Shown: positions 48,185 through 59,695, counted from the first letter of the stretch. The stretch is 64,000 bases of DNA from Carnegiea gigantea (GCA_029747015.1 JAKOGI010001260.1:1-64000); one strand, 5' to 3'. Program-made: numbers and translations. The notes: generated from the letters alone by a model not told the origin.

Positions 48185-50095
48185 GTATTCTCTCTATCTC
48201 TCTCTCCTATTCTCCCCGGATTTCAATTGAGGATCTACATTATAATGGCTTGATTTGCGTGTGAAATCGCCTCGATCGCTCCTTGTACTTTTGTTATTAT
48301 GCGCCTTAAATTATTCGATTTTGTTGATTACTTTCAGATGCCATTTTCGCCTTCCCAGGGTTTTAATTTTGGTTGATGTTTTTCTTCTGTGTGTTTTGTC
48401 AATTGAATTCCCTGTCTGTTGGGTTGTTTGGAGGTTGGAATTGTTACTTTTTGTTTTGTAGATTGATTGGTGGGCGTTCGAGATTGTCTTACTGGTGATC
48501 TCGTTCTTTGTGAATGTAATCTATATGTTAGACGGTTTGGAAATTTGGGTTTAATAATAAATAAGAGAATTAATTGTCCTGACTCTCGTTTCAGTTATAT
48601 TTGGAAACATGTAAGCTAAAGGTATTGAAACCTTTGAGATTGAGCTGCTAGTGCAAAGCATAGTTCGTAATTTTAGAATTCTGGGGGATGATGATAACAT
48701 TTGGGGTTGTAGGATCATGCCCTTTCTCCCCAGATTCTGCCTCCTTCATTGCTGAGATGGCAATGGATGTACATCTGATTAGATTATTTCAGAAACAATA
48801 AGGAAGTTTAGGAATTGGAAAAAGGTTCTTGCCTATATATTGGGAATGTTGCGTATATACATTGGCCTAAGAGTTCGTTGGCCGATTAGGTTAAGTATTG
48901 AGATTTGAGACATGGTGGGTGGTGGAGAAATTTTCACTGCTATTCTGTAAGAGGGGAAACGTGGAAAACTTCTCTTTCTGGATGAGGTGTTGAATGGAAT
49001 TGTTGAGTACACGGGAAAAAAAACCCCCAATGATTTTGGGTTTGGCATTTGTATACTTGAATAAGGCAGAAAGTTGGGGCCTTATATACAGTTTTGGGAC
49101 TGTCATATACCAGTTAGGGAAGAACATGAGGGTAAAGGGAATGATTGATCAAAGGAATTTTTTTGGTCAGGGTTTTGTACTGTCAAAAACTTGAATCTAT
49201 AATGGTCAATGGACATATGATCTAAAATTTAGTGGAAAACAGTGGTTAGTTGCTCTTTAGTTGATTTCTTTCATCTAGTAATGTTTGCGAATTCGGATGA
49301 AGTGGCAAACTTTGTGTATTCTTTTTGTGGGCAATGCTGGTGGGATGTGTTATTGTTTGTTAGGTAGAAATTCTCTGGATTGTCTTTACCATTGTTTGAA
49401 GGGACCGTAAGATCTGAAATGTCATATGTATTGTATGTAATGTCAGCTTGAAAGCTGAAAATTTTCCTTATGATTACTTTTAGTTGAATCAGTTTGTGAC
49501 CGAGGTGAAATGTATGAGAATGCATATCATGAGAAGAGGGACCATCAATGTAAGGAGTTTGTATCTTTTAATGATTGAGGGACTGAACTATATATTGACA
49601 TGGCTTTATGTCTCTATTAAGGTATTCCCACTTCTATGGATTTGTTTATAACTTTATTCCATCAGATGGAGTCATTAGAAAGTTTAATAATAATCTACTG
49701 TTGAAAGTAGACTGAAAAGTTTCACTTCACGGAGACATGAATATGCACTGTGAGCACAAATGTGTTGCTAATTCCATGAATTATAGAAAGACTGGATACA
49801 ATGACGCTGCGAATCATTTGAACCCACGAGCACGTCATGGAGGTCAAAAAAGTATTATTTAACGAAAACAATCACACCCAATTTAACAAAAACAACCACA
49901 CCCAATGTGGATCCGGCCTTCGTGCACCTTATTGCTTCAGGTGTACCAGCGGATTATCAGAAACAAGTATTATATGACAATGGGGTTTAATTACCTTGTG
50001 TCATGGTCTAGACTCCAGGCAAGGAGAATTTGGTGCTCGATCAGACTCCTTGTCTAGTATGATGATAAAAATAAAGAAATAAAAAAAGGAAAGGG

Positions 50096-50553
50096 TGTGC
50101 TATACATAAACATCCATGAAATAAAATGTTGGATTGGCTAAAAGAATATGAAAATAGAGAAGGCAAAAAAACTTTGGCATTGGCCATTGGGGGATTGTCT
50201 AACTGGAAGAGGCTTTTTAAATTATACTTGAGGCTAATTATAAATTTATAATGGGACTTTATTGTGCTAGGCAGAAATTGCCTGCATTTACTTCTGTTAT
50301 ATGATTGAGCTTTGTGATAGAGATAAAAAGGAGATGCTATACTAAAACACCCATGGAATAAAATATTGGCTAAAAGAGCAGGATAATAGAAACAGAAAAA
50401 AGAAAAGGGTTAAAAAAACTGCTAATAAGTGGAAGAAGCTTTTTAAGTTATACTTGAAAGGCTAATACTAATCAACAATGGGATTTTATTGTGCTGGAGA
50501 GAAATTGCCCGCAGTTACTTCTACTATATGATTCAGCTTTGTGATACAGACAA
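50096..50553 (+). repeat. Tandem duplication of about 230 bp in the COX5C intron
   Basis: Unit 1 (about 50096-50331) and unit 2 (50332-50553) share GAAATAAAATGTTGG-type starts, then TTTTTAAATTATACTTGA, TTATTGTGCTGG and GCTTTGTGATA. They differ by substitutions and short indels. Confidence 0.8.
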
Positions 50554-50770
50554 AATGTGCCATGTTTTGTGAGGAGAGGCTCTGTTAAGATCTGGAGGAG
50601 TTCACTAGTTTTTAGTCGTTGCCGGATTGTGAAATGTATTTTTCATGATTTTTTGCTTGGATTTAACTTTGTTGTGAGGTCTCTCTGGATTTCCTTATCA
50701 TCTTGTCAGGTCGTTCGAATCTTTAGAAGAAGGATCATAATCTTGACAGCAAAGGTATCTTAGCAATAAG

Positions 50771-51531
50771 TAGGGATGACAGTATAGTCCGAATTCGATG
50801 TAAATCCGATCCGATTCGAGACAAAATTATCTGATTCGAATCCGATAAAAAATAATCCGATTTAGAGTCTGATAAAAATAATCCGAGTCCGACTCCGATC
50901 CGTGTGGATTTGGAGGAGAGTCCATCCGATCCGATTAACATCTGATCCTATATCTTTTTCTAATAATTTCAACTTTTTTTGCAGATAGGAAAATCATAAT
51001 ATGATAATTCTTAAAAAATTCGCATAAGGTCTGCACTCTATATGTAGTACACTCTTCTTTCTTAGCTAATTTCTTCTTCTCTCCTGATCTTTTTGTCGCT
51101 CTCTCATCTTTGTCAATTAAAGTTGTACTTTCTTCCTTTCCTTGCAGCTGTTATACTATTGTCTATCCCTTTCACTCTAAAGTGAATTTGTATTCTCTTT
51201 TTCCAACACATTTTTACTTTAACACATTAAAATGTTTAATATAAAAAGTTATTTGACATTAAAGAGTTATTTAATATTGCACTTATAAGTAAGCAAAAAT
51301 AAGGTTGGAAATAAAAAAATTATCAAGTACTGAATAAAAATACATAATTAGATTATATCCGATTATGTCCGGATTTGATCCGATCCGAAACCATTCCGAA
51401 TCCGATTTAACATCCGATCCGATGGAGTTGGATTTGGATTGAATTTTCAAATCTAATTATTAATTGGATCGGATTTGGATGTCTATACATCCGATCCGAA
51501 TCCGACCCGTTGCCATCCCTAGCAATAAGCC
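50771..51531. mobile_element. Non-autonomous hAT-type element, 761 bp, in the COX5C intron
   Basis: It is flanked by the perfect 8-bp repeat GCAATAAG at 50763-50770 and 51532-51539. Ends are TAGGGATGACAG and, reading inward from the right, TAGGGATGGCAACGG. Subterminal parts are CCGATCCGAATCC-like in both orientations. No coding capacity. It ends about 250 bp upstream of the COX5C acceptor site. Confidence 0.85.
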
Positions 51532-51789
51532 TTGATTTTTTTGCTTATGTAAATGTAGGCTTACTGCTTGGATTGAAAGGATGAAGTTTATTTAGGCAAT
51601 GACCGGCTATTTCTTTGCTTTCGACGAAGCAGTGCATTGGCTGTATTTCATTAACTTCATTCTCAGATTCACATGGAAATTCTTGGGCTTAAGGATCATT
51701 TGGTCTTATGTTGTATCACATTGGCACGTTCTTGTTTAAGTATGCTGAGTTTTTATTATGATTGTTTTTTTGGCTTTTAGGTGAGATAT

Positions 51790-51981
51790 ATGGCTGGCTC
51801 AAAAGTCGCTCATGCTGCCTTGAAAGGTCCAAATGTCGTTAAGGAGATAGTAATTGGGATGACTCTTGGCTTGGCCGCTGGTAGTGTGTGGAAGATGCAT
51901 CACTGGAATGAGCAGAGGAAAGTGAGAGCATTCTATGACATGCTGGAAAAAGGCCAAATTAGTGTTGTTGCAGATGAGTAG
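51790..51981 (+). CDS. COX5C: Cytochrome c oxidase subunit 5C
   Basis: This small nuclear-encoded subunit belongs to complex IV of the inner mitochondrial membrane. The coding region is one exon of 63 residues, the usual length for plants. It begins MAGSKVAHAALKGPNVVKE and has the membrane segment EIVIGMTLGLAAGSVWKMHHW. It ends with the conserved WNEQRKVRAFYDMLEKG and ISVVADE. The start is the ATG nine bases after the acceptor; the ATG context is TATATGG. Nothing is damaged. The gene is isolated, between TE-rich DNA and the NAS relics. Confidence 0.95.
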   Translation: MAGSKVAHAALKGPNVVKEIVIGMTLGLAAGSVWKMHHWNEQRKVRAFYDMLEKGQISVVADE

Positions 51982-53291
51982 ACCATCTTCCACTCAATTC
52001 CGTTTTTGTTTGGGTGGGTTTTTTCAAAGAATGTCTTTTATCATTTATGCTGCTAATTGTAGAGTGAGCAGCACTTTACCCAGTTTCATGATTAATAATT
52101 TTTTCCCTTGAAATTAAATCGAAAGTATAATGATGCGAGTTTCACTTTAGAGCTGCTTTCTTTTCAGTTAACATGACATATTGTGTAGAACACGAGAAAT
52201 TCCATTTGTGGCAAATGCTTATGAAATATATGAATACACGATGATTTTTGTCTCATACCTTGTGTTGTCAAATATTTGGATCCGTGAATGGTTACTGCCA
52301 CATTGATTTCCATAGTTTTTGAAGATGGTCGGTAAATGTTATTCCAGAACAACACCTGGCTCATTCCAGCAGCCCTCTAAATCATTCTAGCAATCTTTGT
52401 GGTGATTTTGAATTTGTTTTTTGCTATGGTTTTAAGCGCAAGCCTCGTGTTGGTCTTTAAATTTTTTTAGCCTTCAAATGAATCAAATTCCTAGTGTTCA
52501 TGCACTTATCTGGAACTGTTAAATTACTGTTACGTGCCTCTTGCGGGGGAGCATCGGCCGGGATAAGCTTGTGGGTTGTGCACAACTGTTGCAGGTGATA
52601 GGCTTCAAAGTGGAGGGTGGAGTGTTGGGATGTGGTGATTCTAAGCGAAGCGTAAAGCTGAAAGTTGAAGAAAATTGGATCCATGCAAGTCTATGTACCT
52701 ATGCAACAATAAGTGGCTAGAAAGCTTGTGGTGCTCGCTTCGTCGTATAAGCTAGCTAGCATTTTTCAAAATAAAGCCCTGCTAGCAAGTCCTAATGGGG
52801 AATTGTGAGAAATAGGGCAGTGAACTGGGGAAAGAAAAATTCTTCCATGCCTTTAAAGTGCGCGTGGTTACAACATAATTAATAGTTCTGGGCACGCTGC
52901 TGGCCCTAGTGCCATGTTCTTGGCTAAGCAGTGGATGATTCAGGTCACTATCCATCCCTATGAAGGCTGCCAAGAATACGATGTCATATGGTTCGAGCTC
53001 ATCTCTCCCCAAATTCATGACATCCCTTGTGAGGAATTGCATCCTGTTCGACAAGTCTACTGTCAAGCCCCACCAGACGAGTCACCATCTCGTTGACAAA
53101 CGAGTTGGCTGTGATTGTGAACAATGAACCTTAGCGGTGGCAGGTTGGAGCCCTCCAAGGCTCTACCTGTTTGGGGATGTCAGATGTGGCTCGAGATTCC
53201 ACCAAACCAAGCTTGAGCTTGTAGTAAAAGTAACGGAAAATATAAGGTGGTCCAAGGGATCCTCATATTTGCCTAAAATTGTAGAATAATG

Positions 53292-54396
53292 TTTTCCAAC
53301 GGGCCCATACAATATTAAAAAGAAAATCATTTTTCCGACGGAATTTTTGACTGAAAAAACATATTTTTCCATCGGAACATGAATTTTATAACGGAATTTT
53401 CGACCGGCGGTTCACCTTTCGACGACCTCCGACAGAATCACGTAGTTTGTCAGAATTTCAAAATTTTAAAATTTTGGAAAAAACCGCAAAAAAACCGTTG
53501 AATTTTTCGTCAAAAATCCGCCGGTGTCCATCGAAAATCCATCGATTTTTTTAAAAAAATGAGAGAACTATAGTGCAAACTATACAAGCATTTTGCAATA
53601 TAGCTAATACACAATAAATTTTCATTATTGATGTTAAATTCATGTTAACATTGAATTCTATTTAATTAATAAATAATTGTGTTATTTAACAACAGATTAA
53701 CGTACAAAACTAAGAACAAATTATCAACGTAACAAACTAACATTAACGTAGGAAACTAACTATATCTACTATCGAATTTACGAAATTACATACAAACAAA
53801 TTATACAAAGTATTAAATTCAACATATATACCTAATTCACTACAAATTTGGGTACAAATTACACACATAAAACCTTCTTAATAAATCGGCGGCAAGTAAC
53901 GGTGCAAGAGGTGACGGCAGGGGTGGTAGCAAGCGGCGGGCGAGGGGGGGCGATGGCAACCGTTAGTGATGCATTGTCACGCGCGCGCTCTCTCTCTCTC
54001 TCTCTATTTTGTGAAACGAGCAACGAAAAATGAAGCTAGGAGCGAGCTTCGTAGGAGAAATTCCACCGGAACATTCCGTAGGAATAAAAAGTAATTTTTT
54101 CCCGACGGGATTCCAATTGATTTATCCGTCGGAATGTTCAAAAAAGTTTGAATTTTCCCTCCATTCAACCTAGGGTCTAAAAAATTTTTTTTTGAATTTT
54201 TTTTGAATATTTTCCGATGGAAATTCCGCTGAAATTCCATCAGAAATCTCGGAATTCTGTCGGAACGCAAGTCCTTCGGAAAATCCGTTGGAACTTTGGA
54301 GAATTTGTTGGAATCAATCGGAATTCCGTTGGAGATTTCAATGGACCTATTTTATGTTGGAATATTCCGTTAGAATTAGGCGAATTTTTAATAGTG
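53292..54396 (-). mobile_element. CACTA-like (En/Spm) element inside the NAS relic
   Basis: Read on the minus strand the segment starts CACTATTAAAAATTCGCC at 54396. It has many copies of CCGACGGAATT/CCGTCGGAA-type subterminal motifs at both ends, as CACTA elements do. NAS coding similarity stops and resumes at its two edges. The far end near 53290 lacks a CACTA terminus. ATA occurs on both flanks (53286-53288, 54397-54399) and may be the 3-bp duplication. About 1.1 kb, no transposase, so non-autonomous. Confidence 0.7.
53981..54006. repeat. CT/GC-rich simple tract
   Basis: GCGCGCG followed by (CT)n inside the CACTA-like element. Confidence 0.8.
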
Positions 54397-54777
54397 ATAT
54401 GCCTCCTGGCATAGTTTAATTAACTTAGACCTCTCGTAGGCGTAAAGCAGCCAAAACACCATCCTACCTTGTGTTGCCATATGTGGCTCCTTCAAATAAA
54501 TAATAAAAAAACTAATAAATAGGTTGTACGTAAGAAAACACCTTTTGACTCCGCCAATGCTAAACACGATCTGTTACTTCTTTTTTTTGCCTGTGGATTT
54601 ATATGATTTTTCTTTAAGATTTCTATTTTTATTAGTTTAAAGAATATCAAATGATGGGACGCCATTATACATAATTAATGATAAATTTTAATTACAATTG
54701 TTAGTTCTTCTATTTACAAGTGACTATTAGATAACCGAGCACATTTCTCTCACATTTCTCTCGGAGTTAGGCGTGGC

Positions 54778-55204
54778 AATGGATCGGATTCAGATCGGGT
54801 GAACCATCATCTGCACCCATCACCCATTTTAATCCGGTTCATCCAATCCATCCATCATTCGTGAAAATCTAATCCAATCTATCCATCCACCATCCACGGG
54901 TGAAAACGGGTGGATCGGATTGTAAACGGGTGATGAAAATTTATATGTAACATATTAGCAATATAAAAAAGTAAGTTTTGCCTTTTGTAAAAGTTAAAAA
55001 AGATATTTTAGATATACAGAGCGAATAAATATCATATTCATCACATTAGTTTTGATTAAAATCATAGAATTAACTATATAATTGTCTAAAAATGGAGTAA
55101 AATTTAAAGGTCGAAAATAAAAAGTAAACTAATTACAAATAAGAGATAAACAAATGGATGGCTAAGTGGGTAATGGATTAGGTGGCGGATTGGATGGGGT
55201 ATCA
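54778..55204. mobile_element. hAT-like element remnant abutting the truncated NAS gene
   Basis: The left end TAGGCGTGGCAATGG matches the termini of the hAT-like elements in this window, and the interior repeats GGATCGGATT and ATCCATCC. The expected right terminus is absent. Six bases, CTCGGA, occur at both edges (54770-54775 and 55205-55210), a possible remnant of the 8-bp duplication. The edge supplies the stop codon of the NAS frame. Confidence 0.6.
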
Positions 55205-55885
55205 CTCGGATCCAGGTGCCATGTTTTGGGCTAGGTGTTGGATGACCTGGATCTTTTCTTGCCTTTCCAAACCCACCAAGGCCGCTAAGAATACAACGTC
55301 GTACTCTTGAAGCTCATCTTTCCCTATGCTCATCACATTTTTGGTGTGGAAATGCATCCGGCTTGACAAGTTCGAGTCCGACTCGACCAGCCGGGCCGCC
55401 ATCTCGTTGGCGGCTGGGTCGAGGTCATAGTTGTCAAACTGAGTTGCAGGCAGGTGGCGAAGGGCAAGGATTATCGAGGTGAGAGGGAGAGGACCTGACC
55501 CTATCATGGCGACCCTCCTGGGGACCTGAGTTGAGTATTTGGTGAGGATGTTGTATTCCAGGAAGCAACGTTTGATGTAGCGGTCAAAATAGGGGCAAAT
55601 ATGAAGGTAGTTTAAGGGTTCGTCATAGCAGTTGCCTATGATAGTGGAGTAATGCGTTTCAAGATGTCCCTCGGCCTCCGCACGTAGTCCAAGTAACTTA
55701 GACCTCATTTCTTGGAATTTGGGGGCTAATTTTGTGACATCGATTTCGCTAGGAGCCAAGCAAACTAGAACAAGCTGAGTGAACAGCTTGTTGAGATCTT
55801 TGGAAGGTTTGAGGCTCCCCAGGCTTAAGATTTTTTCGTACAGTTCAATGACTTGCTTCAACACTTGTTCCTCTTGGCAACCCAT
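55202..55885 (-). CDS. Nicotianamine synthase, C-terminally truncated (227 aa)
   Basis: The frame begins MGCQEEQVLKQVIELYEKIL, typical for plant nicotianamine synthase, and keeps RSKLLGLRAEAEGHLETHYS, the aromatic block HICPYFDRYIK, the SAM-binding loop IGSGPLPLTSIIL, YDLDPAANEMA and YDVVFLAALVGL. The family is usually about 320 residues and single-exon. This one stops after MAPGSE, losing about 95 residues including the last strands of the methyltransferase-like fold. The final TGA comes from the hAT-like edge. A TATA-like box lies about 80 bp upstream, so it may be transcribed, but the protein is unlikely to work. It may be better classed as a pseudogene. Confidence 0.88.
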   Translation of the reverse strand: MGCQEEQVLKQVIELYEKILSLGSLKPSKDLNKLFTQLVLVCLAPSEIDVTKLAPKFQEMRSKLLGLRAEAEGHLETHYSTIIGNCYDEPLNYLHICPYFDRYIKRCFLEYNILTKYSTQVPRRVAMIGSGPLPLTSIILALRHLPATQFDNYDLDPAANEMAARLVESDSNLSSRMHFHTKNVMSIGKDELQEYDVVFLAALVGLERQEKIQVIQHLAQNMAPGSE

Positions 55886-55961
55886 AATGTCACACTTGCT
55901 ATGAGCTATTTTCTGTGATAGGTTTTTCTTGGGGGGTGTTTTGTTTTGGGTGGAGAGGAGA

Positions 55962-55969
55962 TTATATAT
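55962..55969 (-). promoter_or_regulatory. Probable TATA box of the truncated NAS gene
   Basis: On the minus strand this reads ATATATAA, about 80 bp before the start codon, followed by a C/A-rich leader. Confidence 0.5.
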
Positions 55970-55989
55970 TAGCAGTTTGGCACCAGTGG

Positions 55990-57072
55990 CATGGGCCCAT
56001 TCCCTTTTTTTTTTTTTTTTTGGGTTTGTTTGGGGGAATTAGTTAGATTATATGTGCATATTACTGTTGGTTTGGTGAGTGCTCACCAAGCATACTGACT
56101 CCATTTCTCCCCCTTTGTGTGCATATTATATTTCAATTATGTAATTCTACGCATGGGAATTGTGTATAATATGAGAGTAATAAAGCATCTCAAGTAATGT
56201 GAAGAACTTGCTTATGTCGTGGTGACAGGGACTTTTTTCTATTTTTTGACGGAATGTAGTCTTTTTTTAAAATTACATAGGATATATCCATTGTCTAAAA
56301 ATTGCGCACTGCTATAATAATGTATCCTTTTTTAACTTGATTAGATTGGACGATGGCTAAAATAATATGTCGAGAGCAAGCATGCATGACGTAATATAGG
56401 TAGATCATAAAAGTTCATTTCTTATGGGGACATCTTCGTAGGGAAGACATGGTGCAAGGAAGGGTGGAAGGAACGGAGAACCAACATAAGTGGAATTCTC
56501 TCAGATATCTTGATTTGGGTGGATAAAATCTCTGATGACATTAGGTCAAGGTTTAATAAAACCCTTAAAGAAGAGATGGACTGGATGAACCAATAGAGCA
56601 TTCCGTGGTAACCCAAGTAATGGGGTTAACGCAAAACCTGGTTCAAAATTGCCTTGGCAACCGACTAACTAGCTATGATTTGTGAAAGAGGCAAGAGATC
56701 TAGCAAGTATCTCCTAAATATATTTGGAAACGGTGAAGATTTTAAAAGTTGAATAAAATTAGGGATAAAATCTGCATATAAAAAAGACACAAAAAAATCC
56801 TGGTTAAATTCTTCAAAAGGAGCTACCTAACAGCCCTACGTAAACAACTCATAGCAAATACAAGAGGGAGGTCAAGATAGACGCGAGCAATTTAGAGCTT
56901 TAATCGTAATTCCTTTCTTGAATTCTCCTAATTTGCGCGTCTGAGGCTTTTGGAAAAAAAAAGCCTCTCTTCTTTCACGTATTATTTTGCAAACATCCTC
57001 GAAATATAGTGCAAGTTCCTTGATATTCACAGTTGAAGAAAAAATCAAGTTCAATCATGAACTGAAACACCT
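55990..57072. other. Intergenic, no gene seen
   Basis: The short open frames in this stretch (56.4-57.05 kb) show no family signature. The poly-T run near 56005-56020 is the only notable tract. Confidence 0.45.
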
Positions 57073-57075
57073 TTA

Positions 57076-57869
57076 GGGTCTGTTCTATTTCGCATTTTAG
57101 ATAGATAGATGTAAGGAGATGTAAGTTGATATAAGAAACTGTAAGGAGCTGCAAGGAGATGTAAGGAGCTGTAAGGAGCTGTAAGGATGGATGTAAGGAG
57201 TTGTTGCATTGTTGAAGAGTTGTATAATATAATTTGTTTTACAATGAACGTTTTGGATGAAAAATAATAATATTAAAATAATATACTTATTAAAAACAAA
57301 CAATTAATTAAGTTAATTATACAACAATAAAATATATTAATCCCCATAAATTTGGTGAATAAAATTTCATCCAAAATTTTTTATATGAACATTAGTTTGA
57401 TTGAATAAGCAAAGTATAACAAAAAAACAAACTTTTTTTGACAAAATTGAATACAACTCTTCAAATAAATTCCTATTTTAAGTAAATAATTTTAAATATA
57501 AATAAATGTATGGTCATCTATAATAATATATATTTCATGTCGAAACTCAAATGTAATTTACGTCGTTCTATTATATTTTTATATTTATGTAAATGTTGTG
57601 TTCACAAGACATTTATAAATTTTGTATATCGGTAATATTATTAAAAAAATATACATATTTCTGTAACTAAAATAAATTAATGTTATAAAAAATCTATGAG
57701 ATGTAAGAATATGTATGAAGATGTCAGGAGATGTAAGAAGATGTATGAAGATGTCAGGAGATGTAAAGAGATGTAAGGATTATGTTAAGAATGTAAGGAG
57801 CTGTAAGAAGCTTGTAAGGTGATGTAAGATCTTAACTAAATCCTAAAAAATACGAAATAGAACAGAGCC
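57076..57869. mobile_element. Tourist/PIF-like MITE, 794 bp
   Basis: Inverted ends GGGTCTGTTCTATTTCG and CGAAATAGAACAGAGCC (16 of 17 complementary) are flanked by TTA at 57073-57075 and 57870-57872. Near both ends it carries GATGTAAGGAG-type units in direct orientation. The middle is AT-rich and non-coding. Confidence 0.85.
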
Positions 57870-58419
57870 TTAGTTAGATTTGACTCAAAACTCCTACTTA
57901 AAAGATAGGTCAACTTTCACTAGGCCACTCATTTGGTAGTTATATACGTGTTTTCTTGGCTCAAAGGTCAGTATATTATGAAGAAAATTGATGGGCTTCA
58001 ATGATTATCTAAACTTGTTTTTAAGTAAAATCGTAAAAGAGACACAAATATTGTGTTAGACTACAAGTACGTAGAATTATAACGCTCCTTTACGATTACG
58101 TTTAATATTCAATCACAATTAATCTAGTAGTTATCTCCCTCTCTGAAGTCTTTGTGTCTACCCCTCACATATCGTCTATCTTTGAACAATTCATGAAACA
58201 AGTCATCAATCCAAAAACTTTGAAATGTTATTTTATACGCTAAAATTGGTAAATCAAGACAAACACTGATGTTGATAATGTCATAAATTAAGACCTTCAA
58301 AAAAAGGCCAAACTTTGCATTCGAATGCTTAGGAAGAATAGTCAGTGGTCACTCTCAATTATTATATATAGAATCACCCCTCCCTAACTCTGGTAGTCAT
58401 CCTCGGCTTGTATAATAGT

Positions 58420-59008
58420 TAGAGTTGGGTAAGAAGTTAGATTGGATCGGGGTCTTGTTCGTATCAAACTTAAATAGGTTGAGGATTTCTCGACGTAAAT
58501 CTAACTCGTTTATTAAATGGTTGAAAAACCTTGACCTATACCTATTTAATTTTTAAATCGGTTTACCCGCTTAACCCGTTTAAGATAAATGGGTCAAGTT
58601 CAGTCGCCTAATTACCCATTTATGCGTTTAATATTTTCGATTAATATGTAATTACAGAATGTTAAAAATTAAGTTTACATATTATATTAAACAATTACTC
58701 TCTAAAATTTTCCCTGTTAATCATAATTCACTTTCGTTCAATTTTCATATTCCTAATTATCTAATAAAAAAGTAAATTGATAAATAACAAATGAAAAATG
58801 AGCTGACTTATTTAACTGATTTAATTAAACAAGTTAAATAGTTACTTTTTCGTGTCGAGAATCTCAACCTAAACCTAACCTATTTCCTTAAACGGGCTGA
58901 ACGTGTTAACTCCTTTAATTAAACAAGTCCAAATTTATACCCAAATCCATTTAAGTTCGTGTTAGTTTTGAATCGATAATCATGTCGGATCAACTATGTC
59001 CAACTCTA
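58420..59008. mobile_element. Non-autonomous hAT-type element, 589 bp
   Basis: It is flanked by the perfect 8-bp repeat ATAATAGT at 58412-58419 and 59009-59016. Ends are TAGAGTTGGGTA and, inward from the right, TAGAGTTGGACA. The interior has AACCCGTTTAA and TTAAACGGG-like words and no open frame. Confidence 0.85.
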
Positions 59009-59286
59009 ATAATAGTTAGCAACTGTTACATCCATTAATGATCATATCTTTTGAAGTACATGGCCACTTAATTGTATTAGTCATTTCATGTTAACCATGA
59101 TACGTCTTTTGTGCTTAATATAACTATTATCTCCTTCATTGTAAAACATTAGGGCAGCTAATTCATTGATTTTTATTTAAAATTCACTACTCAAATCTTC
59201 ATCCATGTACATAATATCCATTTAATATAACTGCATATTAGACATCATAACAAAAATTCTGTCATTAGTCTGAGACTTATTGTAAG

Positions 59287-59695
59287 ATGAAACTTCTATG
59301 GTAATTTTTAAGGACTATGAGTGTGACCAATAAGTCATTACAGGTGATGTTAATAGAGGTTACTATTCGGTGAATTATTAGTCACCCCTGAAATTAAAAA
59401 GTCACTCTAATATAAATTATTAGTCATCTCAAAGCCTTCAAGAAGTCACATTTAAAAGAGTTTATCTCATTACATAACTCTTATAGTGAGATGAATACTC
59501 CTATGTTAACTTTTAAAGACTACAAGGGCATCTAATAAGTCATTTAAAGACAACTTTGGTAAAAGTTACTATTCTGTTAATTATTGATCATCCCGAAATT
59601 AAGAAGTTACTATAATGTAAATTATTAATCATCTCAAAACAATCAAAAAATTAGTTCTAAAAGAATTTATCTCATCATATAACTCTTATATGAGA
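59287..59695. repeat. Tandem duplication, two units of about 203 bp
   Basis: Unit 1 starts at 59287 and unit 2 at 59490. Both read GATGAA.ACT.CTATG, then ACTTTTAA.GACTA, AATAAGTCATT, GTTACTATTC.GT.AATTATT, AAATTAA.AAGT and TTATCTCAT. Similarity to 1.0-1.26 kb suggests a dispersed family. Confidence 0.75.

Larger units (their letters stand above)
48185..51780 (+). other. COX5C leader intron, 3.6 kb
   Basis: The intron has a GT donor at 48185 and an AG acceptor at 51780. It contains a tandem duplication at 50.1-50.55 kb and a hAT-type element at 50771-51531. No coding sequence is visible inside it. Confidence 0.6.
52780..54465 (-). pseudogene. Nicotianamine synthase relic interrupted by a CACTA-like element
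   Basis: Nicotianamine synthase joins three S-adenosylmethionine molecules into nicotianamine, a metal chelator. On the minus strand the first recognisable piece is ERSKLIKLCQEA at about 54400-54440. After the insert at 53292-54396 come HYSTILGKYEDPLDHL and, in a shifted frame, YKLKLGLVESRATSDIPKQV. Next is FVNEMVTRLVG, then LSNRMQFLTRDVMNLGRDEL and YDIVFLAAFIGMD, and a scrambled end near 52800. Several frameshifts, a missing SAM-loop segment and the insertion show it is dead. Confidence 0.85.

Noticed and set aside
48079..48461. Short frames at the start of the COX5C leader and intron
   Set aside because: They run across the likely donor site and have no similarity to known proteins. The leader exon model explains the region.
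54769..55215. Simple hAT insertion as the sole cause of the NAS truncation
   Set aside because: Removing the element in thought does not bring back NAS-like coding beyond MAPGSE, so the C-terminus was probably lost in a separate event.
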